Source of the DNA: Gammaproteobacteria bacterium
Lineage (GTDB): Bacteria; Pseudomonadota; Gammaproteobacteria; GCA-001735895
Direction: 5' to 3'
NCBI GenBank assembly: GCA_018669845.1
Contig: JABHSO010000171.1
Location: forward strand, 1-62,420
Length of the DNA stretch: 62,420 nucleotides
Program-made: the position numbers and the translations under genes
Shown: positions 36,282 to 47,152 of the stretch, one piece after another
How the letters are laid out: each line of letters begins with the position of its first letter
Numbering within the stretch: the stretch's first letter is position 1
Notes under the pieces: model-generated
Told to the model about the DNA's origin: nothing
Database searches by the model: none
What the model saw: the letters and a program-made list of their open reading frames with translations, nothing else

Positions 36282-36677
36282 TTATTCATCTGATCCATAC
36301 CAGAATTTTGGAAAAGCCTGTCCCGTTCTTACTAGCCATTTTTTAAAATCATTTTTCAATACAACTTCATCCTTTAAAACAAGTTCAGAAGGATCTGCTT
36401 TTTCTTCGGCTACATTTATTAAATGGGCGAGAACACCTGCCTTTACAATTATTGGACCTTCTGTGGCTATTGATGTGTAACCAATATAAGGGTAAGACAA
36501 TAGTTCTTCAGTTGAATTTAACCATTTGGGATTTGTACTTTGAAACCTTAAGCCTTTTTTAATAACACCCTGGGCAAGCTTTCGAGCAATGATGACATCA
36601 TGCTCAAGGGTTTCTCTTCCCCATAATTTCACAATATCCCAAAATTTATATGATTCTACCTGTGTATTAATTTCCAT
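36282..36677 (-). CDS. conserved-looking small protein of unknown function
   Basis: Not assigned. It has 131 residues, soluble and mixed alpha/beta, with the repeated pattern FWDIVKLWGRETLEHDVIIARKLAQG near 12-37 and YPYIGYTSIATEGP near 62-75, ending FWYGSDE. The start MEINTQVESYKFWD is 31 bp from recD. Together with the two genes after it, it may form a small operon with recBCD or follow it by read-through. Confidence 0.6.
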   Translation of the reverse strand: MEINTQVESYKFWDIVKLWGRETLEHDVIIARKLAQGVIKKGLRFQSTNPKWLNSTEELLSYPYIGYTSIATEGPIIVKAGVLAHLINVAEEKADPSELVLKDEVVLKNDFKKWLVRTGQAFPKFWYGSDE

Positions 36678-36708
36678 AATATTCTAACGTTAAACCCTGA
36701 TTTTAAAA

Positions 36709-38514
36709 TTAATGATGATCCTTAAGCCTCTCCATTAAACCAGAAACTCTCAACGTTTTCTGTCGAATAGTCGACTTTATTATTGCCTCACTACCCCAGA
36801 TTTCAACCGATTCAGCTGCTCGAGTAATTCCGGTATAAAAGAGTTCACGAGTAGAAACTGCTGTTTCTGTATAAGGTAAAATTAGTAATATATGGTTAAA
36901 TTCAGAGCCCTGAGATTTGTGAACTGTCATCGCATAAGCTGTTTTATGCTCAGGGCATTGAGATAAAGATAAGCTTCGATATTCTTCCTCGCTTATTTCA
37001 AACCATATTTTTAGTTGTCCTGAATTATCTGGCCAGATAATACCGATATCTCCATTATGAATATCATACTGATAAACATTACTGGTCATCATAATCGGTT
37101 TACCGGCATAAAATTCGGTGTGAACCTCCAGACCCTGTTTTATCTTTACGTAAGTTTCAATCTGGTTATTAATTGTGTCTACACCTGTTGGTCCTTTCCA
37201 CACTGCTGATAGTATCTGGTATTGGTGAAATAGCTTAAAGACTTCATTTATTGAATCCGCCTGCATCATCGGTATATAAGTTTTACCTGCTTGTTGCTTT
37301 AGTTTGGCCGGAAGTACACTTTCATCATTTTGTGACCAGATTACAGTAGAAAAGAGATCTGTCGATTTTAATTGTTTTATACATTGCCCACTATCACCCT
37401 GATTTATCGATTTTGCTAATAATCCAATACCCGAGAATTCATCGAAGCGATGGCTTTTTTGTAAAACGACCACATGGTCAGCTAAAGTAAAATCAGATTG
37501 ATGTATCGGTAAATCATAGTTCAGTAACTGCTTTATCCAGAGTTGCTGATCTCTATTAAATTCAGTTTGTGTCATGCCTCCACATAAGTCAGCAAATACG
37601 CTACCCGCTTCCACAGATGATAGTTGATCCTTATCACCCAATAATATCAATTTACATTCCGTAGGTAATGCCGCACAGACAGCAGCCATCATTTGCTGGT
37701 CAATCATGGATGCTTCATCCAGCACAAGCAGGTCACAGGCAAGAGGACACTGCTTATGATAACGTGGCCGATGAGTATAACGGTGTATTCCCAATAACCA
37801 GTGCAAAGTAACTGCTTCATCTGGTATTTGATTTTTTATACTGTCATCCAGATCCATTTCGCCGCGTAACTTTTGTATGGATTCAGATAAACGTGCCGCA
37901 GCTTTACCGGTTGGCGCTGCCAGTTTAATTTTAAAGTTGCCTATAGTTTTTTGTTGCTGAATCAATATTGCGAGAATTTTACTGACGGTCCATGTTTTTC
38001 CTGTGCCAGGCCCACCTGAAATTATATTGAGTTGATGTTTACTGCTAATGATTGCAGCAAGCTTTTGATAATTTGGAGTATCATCACCAGCAAACAGTTT
38101 GTTAATAGTTTTAATATCTATTTCAGCACTGCTGGCTCCTGTCATGCTTAACAGGCTTTTGCTGATATTCTTTTCATTATGATAATAGCGATTCAGGTAG
38201 AGTTTATTATTATCTATAATCAATGGCTTTTTATCATCTCCTTTTCCAACAACTGGGCTTGACTCAATTTGCTGTAAAAGTTCATTATTTTCTGGATAGC
38301 CTGACCAGCCAAGTTCTTTAATTTTATGTGGAATTGATGATATTTCCAGACAGACATTTCCCCTGTTAATTTCTACATTAACCAGGATGCTTAGCCATAA
38401 ACAAAATTCCGTTGCTTCCGCTATATTTTCATTAATATATCGTGCCAGAGTATAATGACTGTAATCCAGTTTGTTTTCTAATATTGCTTTATTTATTTCT
38501 AACAGCTTATTCAT
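36709..38514 (-). CDS. recD: exodeoxyribonuclease V subunit alpha
   Basis: 5'-3' helicase subunit of RecBCD, which processes double-strand breaks. The ATG at 38514 overlaps the recB stop (ATGAATAA) and gives 601 residues (E. coli 608). SF1B helicase motifs: Walker A GGPGTGKTWT near 170, Walker B-like DEASMID near 272, GDKDQLSSVEAGSVFADLC near 297, and the C-terminal YAMTVHKSQGSEF near 534 and YTGITRA near 570. Complete. Third gene of recCBD. Confidence 0.94.
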   Translation of the reverse strand: MNKLLEINKAILENKLDYSHYTLARYINENIAEATEFCLWLSILVNVEINRGNVCLEISSIPHKIKELGWSGYPENNELLQQIESSPVVGKGDDKKPLIIDNNKLYLNRYYHNEKNISKSLLSMTGASSAEIDIKTINKLFAGDDTPNYQKLAAIISSKHQLNIISGGPGTGKTWTVSKILAILIQQQKTIGNFKIKLAAPTGKAAARLSESIQKLRGEMDLDDSIKNQIPDEAVTLHWLLGIHRYTHRPRYHKQCPLACDLLVLDEASMIDQQMMAAVCAALPTECKLILLGDKDQLSSVEAGSVFADLCGGMTQTEFNRDQQLWIKQLLNYDLPIHQSDFTLADHVVVLQKSHRFDEFSGIGLLAKSINQGDSGQCIKQLKSTDLFSTVIWSQNDESVLPAKLKQQAGKTYIPMMQADSINEVFKLFHQYQILSAVWKGPTGVDTINNQIETYVKIKQGLEVHTEFYAGKPIMMTSNVYQYDIHNGDIGIIWPDNSGQLKIWFEISEEEYRSLSLSQCPEHKTAYAMTVHKSQGSEFNHILLILPYTETAVSTRELFYTGITRAAESVEIWGSEAIIKSTIRQKTLRVSGLMERLKDHH

Positions 38515-41500
38515 TGAATAAACCATCCAGTTGTTGAATTACCTTAAAATCTGGTTTATGGAAATACACACCATATTTATTTTCATTGAATGAAGACATA
38601 CCCCGCAAAAAAAGGTAATAGACACCGCCAATGTGAACGTCATAATTATAATCTGAAATTCGTGATTTTAAAAACCGATGTAAGGCCAGGGTATAAATCA
38701 GATACTGCAAGTGGTAATGGTGATCGTACATGGCTTCTTTACAGCTATGTTCATCATAATTTTGAATTGAATCACCCAGGTAATTGCTCTTGTAATCAGC
38801 AATGAAATACTGACCATTAAATTCAAAAACAAGATCGATAAAACCTTTTAAAAAGCCATTGATACTGGAAAAAGTAAATACCTGCTCCGGCCGGCTATAA
38901 CTGTACTGGTGGAGCAATTTATTTAACTCATCAGCCTTGAGTTTATGACTCGACATATAAAATTCCATCTCACTTATTTTTTGCTTCGGCATTAACTTCT
39001 TTAATTGTAGGCCACCAACATCACACTCCATAATGTCTGTCATCCATTGCATCAGGCAGGGAACCCACTTTTCTTCAAACCCATATTCATTGCACTTAAG
39101 CTGAACAAGGTTTTCATCTACTGGTTTATCAAATGGTTGATTCTCCAGAATGTCATGCAAAAAATTACCTGCCTTAGCTCCTTTTTGAAAGGTAAATCGA
39201 TTCAACTCATCCAGTTCAAAAACAGCTTCATTTTCTATAACTGGATAGATGACTGCATCATAATCGGGCCTATCCACTTCTTCGGTAAATCCACTGGAGG
39301 CTATCTGACTATATGAGCTGATACGCCATTGTTGTTGAATATTTCTGCTGAATTCATTAGCCAATTTTTGTTTAACTGCCGCTTTTAATTTATCATTGTC
39401 ATTTTGATTTATCTCTCCAGCATTGTTATTACTGAATGCTATGAGTTGATTTTCACCTTTTTCAGTATTCTGTTGTTTGTTCAATAAAACAAATGGTTGA
39501 ATTAACTCTGCCTCGTTATTCAAATCTAGATTAAGAGGGTAGTTTCCTTTTTTAATATGGTCACTGAATAAACAATGCGCAATGGCTGAACTACCGGCTC
39601 CTTTAATATGGCCCCAGCCCACATAACAGCGATATATCGCCCTGGTAATAGCCACGTAAAACAACCTGATTTCTTCAGCCAGATTTTCCTGATGCCAGGT
39701 TTCACGCTCTGCCTCATCAAGTATCATGACTTTTTTGTTTCCCAATTTATCATGATAGCTATAACTATCCGGTTGAAATTTGTTGCTTTTAACGTCCCAC
39801 ATAAAAGGCATGAAAACAATCGGGTACTGCAGCCCTTTACTTTTATGGATAGTCACAATCCTGACCAGGTCACTATCACTTTCCAGTCTTAACTGATGTT
39901 CTTCATTACTCGCACTGTCTTTGACCTGTTCACGTTGTTGCAATAACCAGTGTAATGCCTGACTGAAACTCGCGTGTTTGTTTGATTGCTGCTGCAATAA
40001 TTCTACGATGTGTATCCAGTTGGTGATGAGTCGCTCACCATCCATGTAGCTTATACTTTTTTGTAGTGTTTTTTGATCCTCCATCAATTTAAAAAACATA
40101 GAAAGAATTCCTTTTTGTTGCCAATGCAACTGGTATTCTTTCATTTGTTCAAGCAAGCTAACCAAAAGCTGATTATCCTTTTGTAAATTCAATATCTGCT
40201 GCATATTCCAGCTGAATAAATCCGTGCTTAGTAATCCACATAAACGTCTAATGTTTGATGGTTCTATCAACACCTCTAGTAATAAACTTATTTCTCGAGC
40301 CTGGTCTGTAGCAAATACCGAATCACGTAATATCAATGCACTGCTGATACCAAGTTCAGCCAACTTGCTTTTCATCAAACTTGCCTGTCGGCCTGTTTTT
40401 ACAAGAATAGTTAGATCCTTCGCTTCAACTGTTTTGCTTTCAAGCTGTAAAGTTTTCTGCTGTAAAATATCAAATATTTCACGGGCACACACAGATGCAA
40501 AAAAATCTGTTGCCTTACCTTTGGAAGCCGGTTTATCTGTGAAAGGGTAAATCCAGCTAACCAACGGTTCAGCATATTTATTATTATCCGTGATATATTT
40601 TGGCTTTTTAGTATTTGTTTTGCTGTTAGAAAATTCTATTAACTGATCAAATATAAATGCATTTGTATTAAATTTAAAAAATTTATTAACCAGATCAATA
40701 AAATCAGCTGATGAGCGATAGTTTGTTTCCAGGGTGAAATGATTTTTAGTTGACTGTTTTGCCTGCTGATAGGTAAAAACATCTGCACCACGAAAGCTAT
40801 AAATTGCCTGTTTTGGATCACCAATTAAAATTAACGTTTTATTTTCATTCGATTCAGTCTGGTATAGATTTTTAAAAATATTGTATTGCTTATTATCTGT
40901 ATCCTGAAATTCATCAACCATGGCTAAAGGATATAAATCGGTCACTTTTTTAATAAGTGAAGTATTGTCTGGCGTTAATACCATGCTTAACTGTTTTATT
41001 AGATCATTGAATGAAATGTTTTGAGCACTGGACTTCGCTTCATGAATACTTTGTTGAACACTGTTCGTTGCATTAATTAATATTTCTAATTTTTGTTTAA
41101 ATAGCCATTGCTGGTGTAACACACTAAACTCATCTGCCACATCAAAAAATCTTAAATTCAAGCGATCATCATGGGTGTTTTTCTTTTGACATAAGCTTAA
41201 TTTTGAAACAGTAATTAAAGACCATTTTTCAGGAATTGTGTGGGGTATGGTTTTAGTAAAATAATCCTGAAGCTGAATTAATAATTTTTTTACAGTGTCA
41301 ACACGAACCCTGGCTCTATTCAGTGATGGACTATCCAATAAAAATGACTGGATCTCCTCAGAGGAATTTTTCCATAATCTGGTTAATTCAATCCATACTT
41401 CTAATGCCTTTTCATCATCAGATTCATCATCTAGTTGTTGAGATGTAATTTTTACAGTTTCCTCAAAACCAAGAAGCGGTCTGACATCATTTAATAATTC

Positions 41501-42046
41501 ATCAGGATGAATCCATATAGAAAGAATCCAACGTAATTTATTAATTTCAGTATTTGTAATTTGTAACCGCCAGAAATCTCTAATAGCCGTTTGTTCTAAC
41601 TCTCTTTCATCCGGGATGATTTGTTGTTGAAGTAATGAGTTCGTTTCTACCGGAAAACTGTTTAATACTCTCTGACAAAATCCATGAATCGAATAGATTG
41701 ATGCTTCATCAAAATTGATCAGAGCTTCCTGTAATGAAAATATTGCTTTTGGATTTCTTTTATATAAGCCAAATAAATCATCAAATTCAGATTTTATATT
41801 ATTTGCATCCGTTAGATAATTCCATACCTCATAAACCAGCTCTCTAATCCGCCCTTTAAGCTCCTGAGTTGCAGCATTGGTAAAAGTAACTACCAGTATC
41901 TGATTTACTTTGTATTCTGTCTCTAATAAACAGCGAACATAAAGGTGCGTAATTGTATATGTCTTACCAGTACCCGCACTGGCTTCTATTAATGAAACAC
42001 CCTTTAACGGATGGGACTTTAAATTTACTGCTGAAGGATTGTTCAC
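38507..42046 (-). CDS. recB: exodeoxyribonuclease V subunit beta
   Basis: 3'-5' helicase and nuclease subunit of RecBCD, 1179 residues (E. coli 1180). UvrD-type motifs: EASAGTGKTYTI near residue 21, VVTFTNAATQELKGRI near 63, DEFQDTDNKQYNIF near 384, and IVTIHKSKGLQYPIVF near 745. The C-terminal nuclease has GFIDLVFEFNGQYFIADYKSN near 1084-1104, with the D and K of the D-(D/E)xK site. Start overlaps the recC stop by 4 bp (ATGA). Confidence 0.95.
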   Translation of the reverse strand: MNNPSAVNLKSHPLKGVSLIEASAGTGKTYTITHLYVRCLLETEYKVNQILVVTFTNAATQELKGRIRELVYEVWNYLTDANNIKSEFDDLFGLYKRNPKAIFSLQEALINFDEASIYSIHGFCQRVLNSFPVETNSLLQQQIIPDERELEQTAIRDFWRLQITNTEINKLRWILSIWIHPDELLNDVRPLLGFEETVKITSQQLDDESDDEKALEVWIELTRLWKNSSEEIQSFLLDSPSLNRARVRVDTVKKLLIQLQDYFTKTIPHTIPEKWSLITVSKLSLCQKKNTHDDRLNLRFFDVADEFSVLHQQWLFKQKLEILINATNSVQQSIHEAKSSAQNISFNDLIKQLSMVLTPDNTSLIKKVTDLYPLAMVDEFQDTDNKQYNIFKNLYQTESNENKTLILIGDPKQAIYSFRGADVFTYQQAKQSTKNHFTLETNYRSSADFIDLVNKFFKFNTNAFIFDQLIEFSNSKTNTKKPKYITDNNKYAEPLVSWIYPFTDKPASKGKATDFFASVCAREIFDILQQKTLQLESKTVEAKDLTILVKTGRQASLMKSKLAELGISSALILRDSVFATDQAREISLLLEVLIEPSNIRRLCGLLSTDLFSWNMQQILNLQKDNQLLVSLLEQMKEYQLHWQQKGILSMFFKLMEDQKTLQKSISYMDGERLITNWIHIVELLQQQSNKHASFSQALHWLLQQREQVKDSASNEEHQLRLESDSDLVRIVTIHKSKGLQYPIVFMPFMWDVKSNKFQPDSYSYHDKLGNKKVMILDEAERETWHQENLAEEIRLFYVAITRAIYRCYVGWGHIKGAGSSAIAHCLFSDHIKKGNYPLNLDLNNEAELIQPFVLLNKQQNTEKGENQLIAFSNNNAGEINQNDNDKLKAAVKQKLANEFSRNIQQQWRISSYSQIASSGFTEEVDRPDYDAVIYPVIENEAVFELDELNRFTFQKGAKAGNFLHDILENQPFDKPVDENLVQLKCNEYGFEEKWVPCLMQWMTDIMECDVGGLQLKKLMPKQKISEMEFYMSSHKLKADELNKLLHQYSYSRPEQVFTFSSINGFLKGFIDLVFEFNGQYFIADYKSNYLGDSIQNYDEHSCKEAMYDHHYHLQYLIYTLALHRFLKSRISDYNYDVHIGGVYYLFLRGMSSFNENKYGVYFHKPDFKVIQQLDGLFNE

Positions 42047-45000
42047 TTTTTATCCTCCAGAATATTTTCAACCAGAGGTGACATATACCGAGATGAGTTA
42101 ACAAAAAATTCTGCTGAAAAGTTCTCAGCATTATAGGGTGAATTTTTCAAACTGGTTTTTAAGTAAATATCTTCAGCTTCATAGAATGGATTGAAATCAT
42201 CTGGCTGCCACAAACTTTTAATCTTTTCTACCGCACTATCTTTATTTTTTTTATTTAGCATTATTTCATATTCATAGGATGTATCTACATAAAATTCTAA
42301 TGCTTTATTCCTTCCCTGGTTGAAACCTTCTATGAGCTGCTGAAGATAAACTCTAGCCTGCTCTACAGTAACCATCTGGAAGCCGGATAATTTTACATTT
42401 TTATATTGATCTTTATAGTAAAATTCACAAAAGTTAATTTCATCAAGTGCACATAAAAAACAATGTTGAATCCAGTAACTAAAAATATGTTTTCCCTTCA
42501 GCCTGGATTGATTAATCTGCAACAACCCTTTATTAGAAAAAGAAGCTACTCTTCCACTTAGTTCAACTTGTTCAATTTTTATATTTCCATCCAGAAAATT
42601 TATTCCTGAAAACTCTGTATGAGTTGATACCTTTAGATAGTCATCATTAACCTGTTGATAATTCTCTTCGTATTGAATAACACCAGAATTTAGTTCTGCC
42701 AGCTCACCACTGTTTAAATACCTGTCTCTTTGAACATTTCCATTTTCAAATAATTCAGTTAATAGTTTTGCATTAAGCGAATACTTCTGTAATGGGTCCA
42801 GTGTAAATATTTCATCATCCTGAATGCCTTCAGCATAATCATTCAATGACATATTCAGTCGTTGCTGCATAAAGTACTTTGCTGGATTCTTATAAAAATT
42901 AATTAATTCGTCAATTGTGATTGCTGTTTCTAAGTCTGCAATTTCAATCGGTTGTGCAAAAGGTTTTAAAGAAATTTTTTCAAAATCAACCTGCCACTGT
43001 TTTGAATAACTTCCCTGTTTAAAATTCTTAGGACTAAATGCCTGTAATGCTGTTTTAATTAATGGGATTCTACCTCCCATTGTTTGCTCAATATAATCTA
43101 GTAATTCAGTCACAACTACTGAGGGTTCTATGCTTGAATCATCTTTTTTATTCTGCCCTACGTAACTGATATACAGTGTATCCCTGGCAGACAGTAAAGA
43201 TTGTAAAAACATATAGCGGTCATCTTCTCTTCTTGATCTGTCACCTTTTTGTGGATTGATACTGATCAAATCCAGTTGTAATGGAATTTCTTTACGAGGA
43301 AATCGGTCTTCTCCCATGCCGATCAGGCAAACCACTTTGAAGGGTAAAGTCCTCATTGGAATAAGATTACAAAAATTGATGCCACCTGATAGGTAATAAT
43401 GATGTGCCGAACCCTGCGATATGGCATTTTGTAAAATATGGTGTATTAAAGTTCCATCTAGTGCTTCATCAAATTCAGCCTGAACTACCTGTTGTTGCCA
43501 ACTTGCAACTTCATCTCTTAAGGGTTTTACCAACCACTCTTCTTCATCATCAAGTTTTACAAAGGTATCAATTAGCTCATTAATATGGAGCTGCCATTGT
43601 TGCAACTCCATAACCTGTGATAATCGTTTTGACCAGATAGAAAGATCATCCAGAAATTTTTGTAACTGCCCAAGCGACTGATAATCCGCCTGGCTCATCA
43701 CCGTCTCAGAAGCAACTCTATTTTCAAACAGTTCAACCTGATCATTCATGATATAGGCGGTTAGCAACCGGCTAATACCATGCAGCCAGGTATTTAAGCT
43801 ATCCGTTCCATCGGCCAGCCCCAGTTTTTGTTTATGTGTATGATCCAGCCCCCAGTGAATATGATTACTGGTTATCCAGTACCTTATGGTTTCGACTGCT
43901 GTTTCATCCAGATCATAACGTCGCTGTAAAGCTGGTAATTCCAGCCAGCTTAAGACCTCATTCGCTGTGAGACGGCTTGAAGGTAATCTGATCCAGTCCA
44001 GAATTGCCTGTAACAAAGGTGATGAAGACATTTCATTATTGTCTGAAATACTAAAGGGTATTTTTTTGTTTTCATCCTGCTGCCCAAATACCGCTTCAAC
44101 ATAAGGTGCAAGGGTATTGATATCAGGGCACATCACCACGATATCATGCGCCTGAAGCGTGATATCAGTATCCAGCATATCCAGTAATCGGTCATGCAAA
44201 ACCTGAAGTTCGCGTAACTCACTGTAACAACTCACAACCTGTATTGAATCGTCTTCAACGAATTCTATTTCTAGAGGATCAAGAGACAATTGCAAAATAT
44301 CAAATTTAACCCTGTTTAATATTCTATCCGGCTTAATTTCTTCAAATTGAGGATTATCGACAGTAGTCAATGAGCTATCATAAAATTGATCAATATAATC
44401 TCTACCCTGCTTACCAAGCGATGCAAGTAGTTCATTTTCTACCAGCGGATTTTCACCCTGCCTGATCTGCTCCTTTTTGCTCTGAATATCACCCCAGTAG
44501 TGTTCACAGGGATTCAGGTTAAAGATATGAACATCGATATGTGAACCCAGAGCAGCTAATACATTAAGGTATAACGGCGACATAGCCGAGATAGCAAATA
44601 CAAATAACCGGTCTGGTAATTTAACCAGATCGGCATTACCGGATGAAAGATACTTAACCAGCTTGAAAATTAGATCTGCACGATGGGGTTTCTGATTTTG
44701 TGCTCGGATGAGATTCCATAAATATGCCTGCCACTCTTCTGTTGAAGAGTTTGCCGGTTTACCCTGCTCCCAGTTTTGAATCATTTTAGGACGATAAACC
44801 AGGTACTGGTCATACAGACCAGCCAATTTTTCAGCCAGTTGAAAACGATTTATGGCTTTAGTGTCATCGGCTAAATAAGATTTTAGAACATCCAGCTGAG
44901 GATCATCAATATGTCGTTGTAACACTGACATCAACTGCCACCTTAAAACTTCACCGTCATAAGCCGACAGTGACTCAACATCATCAAACTGTGACAGGAA

Positions 45001-45213
45001 TATATCCCAGATAAAACGTGAGGGTAAAGGAAACTGCAAATTGGCAGCTATACCCTGCGACAGGCTTATCTGCTGTTGTAACCAGCGTTTCATGCCAGGG
45101 TTTTGCACCAGAATATGTTCCGGCTCAAGTACAGAAGGGTTATTGCCGCCCAGTTGATGTAACAGAATTTCTGTTAATTTTTTCAGGTTATTACTGTGAT
45201 GAATAATCAGCAT
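42043..45213 (-). CDS. recC: exodeoxyribonuclease V subunit gamma
   Basis: Chi-recognition subunit of RecBCD, 1056 residues (E. coli 1122, so slightly short). The N-terminus LVQNPGMKRWLQQQ (about 32-45), VMCPDINTLAPYVEAVFG near 357-374, and VCLIGMGEDRFPR near 625-637 match RecC. It is an inactivated helicase with a nuclease-like tail. First gene of recCBD; an odd palindrome TACTGTAACAGTA (45260-45272) lies 47 bp upstream and could be an operator. Confidence 0.93.
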   Translation of the reverse strand: MLIIHHSNNLKKLTEILLHQLGGNNPSVLEPEHILVQNPGMKRWLQQQISLSQGIAANLQFPLPSRFIWDIFLSQFDDVESLSAYDGEVLRWQLMSVLQRHIDDPQLDVLKSYLADDTKAINRFQLAEKLAGLYDQYLVYRPKMIQNWEQGKPANSSTEEWQAYLWNLIRAQNQKPHRADLIFKLVKYLSSGNADLVKLPDRLFVFAISAMSPLYLNVLAALGSHIDVHIFNLNPCEHYWGDIQSKKEQIRQGENPLVENELLASLGKQGRDYIDQFYDSSLTTVDNPQFEEIKPDRILNRVKFDILQLSLDPLEIEFVEDDSIQVVSCYSELRELQVLHDRLLDMLDTDITLQAHDIVVMCPDINTLAPYVEAVFGQQDENKKIPFSISDNNEMSSSPLLQAILDWIRLPSSRLTANEVLSWLELPALQRRYDLDETAVETIRYWITSNHIHWGLDHTHKQKLGLADGTDSLNTWLHGISRLLTAYIMNDQVELFENRVASETVMSQADYQSLGQLQKFLDDLSIWSKRLSQVMELQQWQLHINELIDTFVKLDDEEEWLVKPLRDEVASWQQQVVQAEFDEALDGTLIHHILQNAISQGSAHHYYLSGGINFCNLIPMRTLPFKVVCLIGMGEDRFPRKEIPLQLDLISINPQKGDRSRREDDRYMFLQSLLSARDTLYISYVGQNKKDDSSIEPSVVVTELLDYIEQTMGGRIPLIKTALQAFSPKNFKQGSYSKQWQVDFEKISLKPFAQPIEIADLETAITIDELINFYKNPAKYFMQQRLNMSLNDYAEGIQDDEIFTLDPLQKYSLNAKLLTELFENGNVQRDRYLNSGELAELNSGVIQYEENYQQVNDDYLKVSTHTEFSGINFLDGNIKIEQVELSGRVASFSNKGLLQINQSRLKGKHIFSYWIQHCFLCALDEINFCEFYYKDQYKNVKLSGFQMVTVEQARVYLQQLIEGFNQGRNKALEFYVDTSYEYEIMLNKKNKDSAVEKIKSLWQPDDFNPFYEAEDIYLKTSLKNSPYNAENFSAEFFVNSSRYMSPLVENILEDKK

Positions 45214-45451
45214 ATATATTGTTGATTAAAGTTGCTTCATAGAGAAAGTGACAAACCTATACTGTAACAGTACAAACATTCAATTTATATGACTGCTGTA
45301 TTTTTCTCCATAAGTACTATTTACAGGTGTTCTTAGCTATAAAACACTTTTAATAACATAAATGTTAATGCTTTCTTCTCTTAATACCTTGATTATCAGT
45401 GTATTTGTACTACAAAAAGAGAGTCACATTAAAAAATAAAACAGCTTTATA

Positions 45452-47152
45452 ATGAGCACTACATCAACACCACTAAAAGCACTGATTGTCGATGATGAAA
45501 TGACAAATCGCCTCATATTACGCTCATTGCTCAAAAAACAGGGCTATGAAACCGTAGAGGCAAAAGATGGCAAGGAAGCTGTAGATTTATTTGTGCAGGA
45601 ATCTCCGAGCATCGTTTTCATGGATGTCATGATGCCCGTGATGGACGGCTATGAAGCCACCAGGATTATTAAAAGCAAATCTGGTAAAAGCTTTATTCCA
45701 ATCATTTTCCTAACAGCCGTAACCGATGAAGAGTCACTACAAGCCTGTATTGATGCGGGAGGAGATGACTTCCTGATTAAACCCTATGACAAATTTTTGC
45801 TTCAAAGCAAAATTCAGGCAATGCAAAGAATCTCAAACCTTAACAATGAAGTTAAAGGAATGTATAGCCTGATTCATCGCGAACAGGAAATAGCAGAACA
45901 GGTTTTTAATAACGCTGAACAGAAAACCAATATAATAAATAAAAATATTCGCAGCATTATTCGACCTGCCACAACTTTTAGTGGTGACATGATACTGTCC
46001 GAATACAGTCCTTCTCGAGATATCCATTTTTTAATAGGCGACTTTACCGGTCACGGATTATCTTCTGCATTGGGTGCTATGCCCGTATCTGAAGTTTTTA
46101 GAGCCATGACAGCCAAGGGATTTACTCCCGAAGAAATTCTTGTTGGTATTAATAAAAAGTTACGTCAATTCCTGCCAGTAGGCATGTTTTTATGCGTTCA
46201 ACTGATCAGCATTAGTCACAACCTTGATCAGGTCACTATCTTCAATGCCGGTATGCCAGAAATGCTGATTATTGATGGTGCGACCAGTCAGATTAAACAT
46301 CATGTGAAATCCAACATTCTGCCTCTTGGAGTCATCGATAATCTAAATGCTAAAGAATCGGCACAAACTCTTGAATTACAGCAAAATGACAAACTATTTT
46401 TGTACAGTGATGGCCTGACTGAAGCCTGGTCAGAGTCTGATGAAGAATTTGGTACAGAGCGCCTTGAATCTGCTATTCAAAATGCAGATCCAAATAGAAT
46501 ATTTGATAACTTGCTCTCAGAGTTAGAACAGTTTTGTGGCACCCGTGCTCAGGCTGATGATATTACTTTAATTGAAATTAACTGTATTCCTGATTTACTC
46601 CCTAAATTATCGGTTCATGACCCTGTCCCCAAAAAAGAACATCACTTTGAGTCAAAAGGAGATTGGGAGTATGTGTTCAATCTTAAAAACAACCGTTTAA
46701 GGGAAACCAATCCGGTACCCATTATTATTAATCAAATCATGGAAATGGAGGGTATCGAATCTGAACGACAATCTTTGTTTACTGTTTTAACCGAGCTATT
46801 TGTCAATGCTCTGGATCACGGTGTTCTTAATTTGAATTCAGCTCTTAAAGCTGACCCTGCAGGTTTTGCTCTTTACTTTAAAGAACGGGAAGAACGATTA
46901 AATAATTTAACTACCGGTCATGTAATTTTTCATATTGCTGTCGAACAAAATGATGATATTCGTAGCATTATGGTTCGGATAGAAGACAGTGGCGAAGGCT
47001 TTGACCATGAAAACCACATAGTGCCTGACCTCAATAATCATACCGGTCTTTCTGGTCGCGGTATTCTTCTCATCAGAGACTTATGTGAGTCTCTTAATTA
47101 CATGGGTAAAGGTAATATTTCAGAAGCTATTTATAGCTGGAAGACCACATAA
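45452..47152 (+). CDS. response regulator with PP2C (SpoIIE-like) phosphatase and HATPase domains
   Basis: A 566-residue signal protein of partner-switch type. Receiver domain (about 1-125): phosphoacceptor in VFMDVMMPVMDGYE, K in LIKPYDK. PP2C/SpoIIE domain (about 170-385): FSGDMILSEY, IGDFTGHGLSSAL, LYSDGLTEAW and RAQADDITLIE carry the metal-binding aspartates. C-terminal RsbW-like HATPase_c (about 425-565): ELFVNALDHG, DSGEGFD and SGRGILLI. Such proteins dephosphorylate and phosphorylate an STAS antagonist; none is nearby. The stop overlaps the hybrid kinase start (TAATG), so the pair works together. Confidence 0.9.
   Translation: MSTTSTPLKALIVDDEMTNRLILRSLLKKQGYETVEAKDGKEAVDLFVQESPSIVFMDVMMPVMDGYEATRIIKSKSGKSFIPIIFLTAVTDEESLQACIDAGGDDFLIKPYDKFLLQSKIQAMQRISNLNNEVKGMYSLIHREQEIAEQVFNNAEQKTNIINKNIRSIIRPATTFSGDMILSEYSPSRDIHFLIGDFTGHGLSSALGAMPVSEVFRAMTAKGFTPEEILVGINKKLRQFLPVGMFLCVQLISISHNLDQVTIFNAGMPEMLIIDGATSQIKHHVKSNILPLGVIDNLNAKESAQTLELQQNDKLFLYSDGLTEAWSESDEEFGTERLESAIQNADPNRIFDNLLSELEQFCGTRAQADDITLIEINCIPDLLPKLSVHDPVPKKEHHFESKGDWEYVFNLKNNRLRETNPVPIIINQIMEMEGIESERQSLFTVLTELFVNALDHGVLNLNSALKADPAGFALYFKEREERLNNLTTGHVIFHIAVEQNDDIRSIMVRIEDSGEGFDHENHIVPDLNNHTGLSGRGILLIRDLCESLNYMGKGNISEAIYSWKTT

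Noticed and set aside
34720..36677. Small unknown genes beside recBCD as a defence island
   Set aside because: No nuclease, toxin, restriction, CBASS or retron component is present; RecBCD is a housekeeping complex.
45260..45272. TACTGTAACAGTA as a LexA box upstream of recC
   Set aside because: LexA sites in gammaproteobacteria are CTGT-N8-ACAG; here the halves are one base apart.
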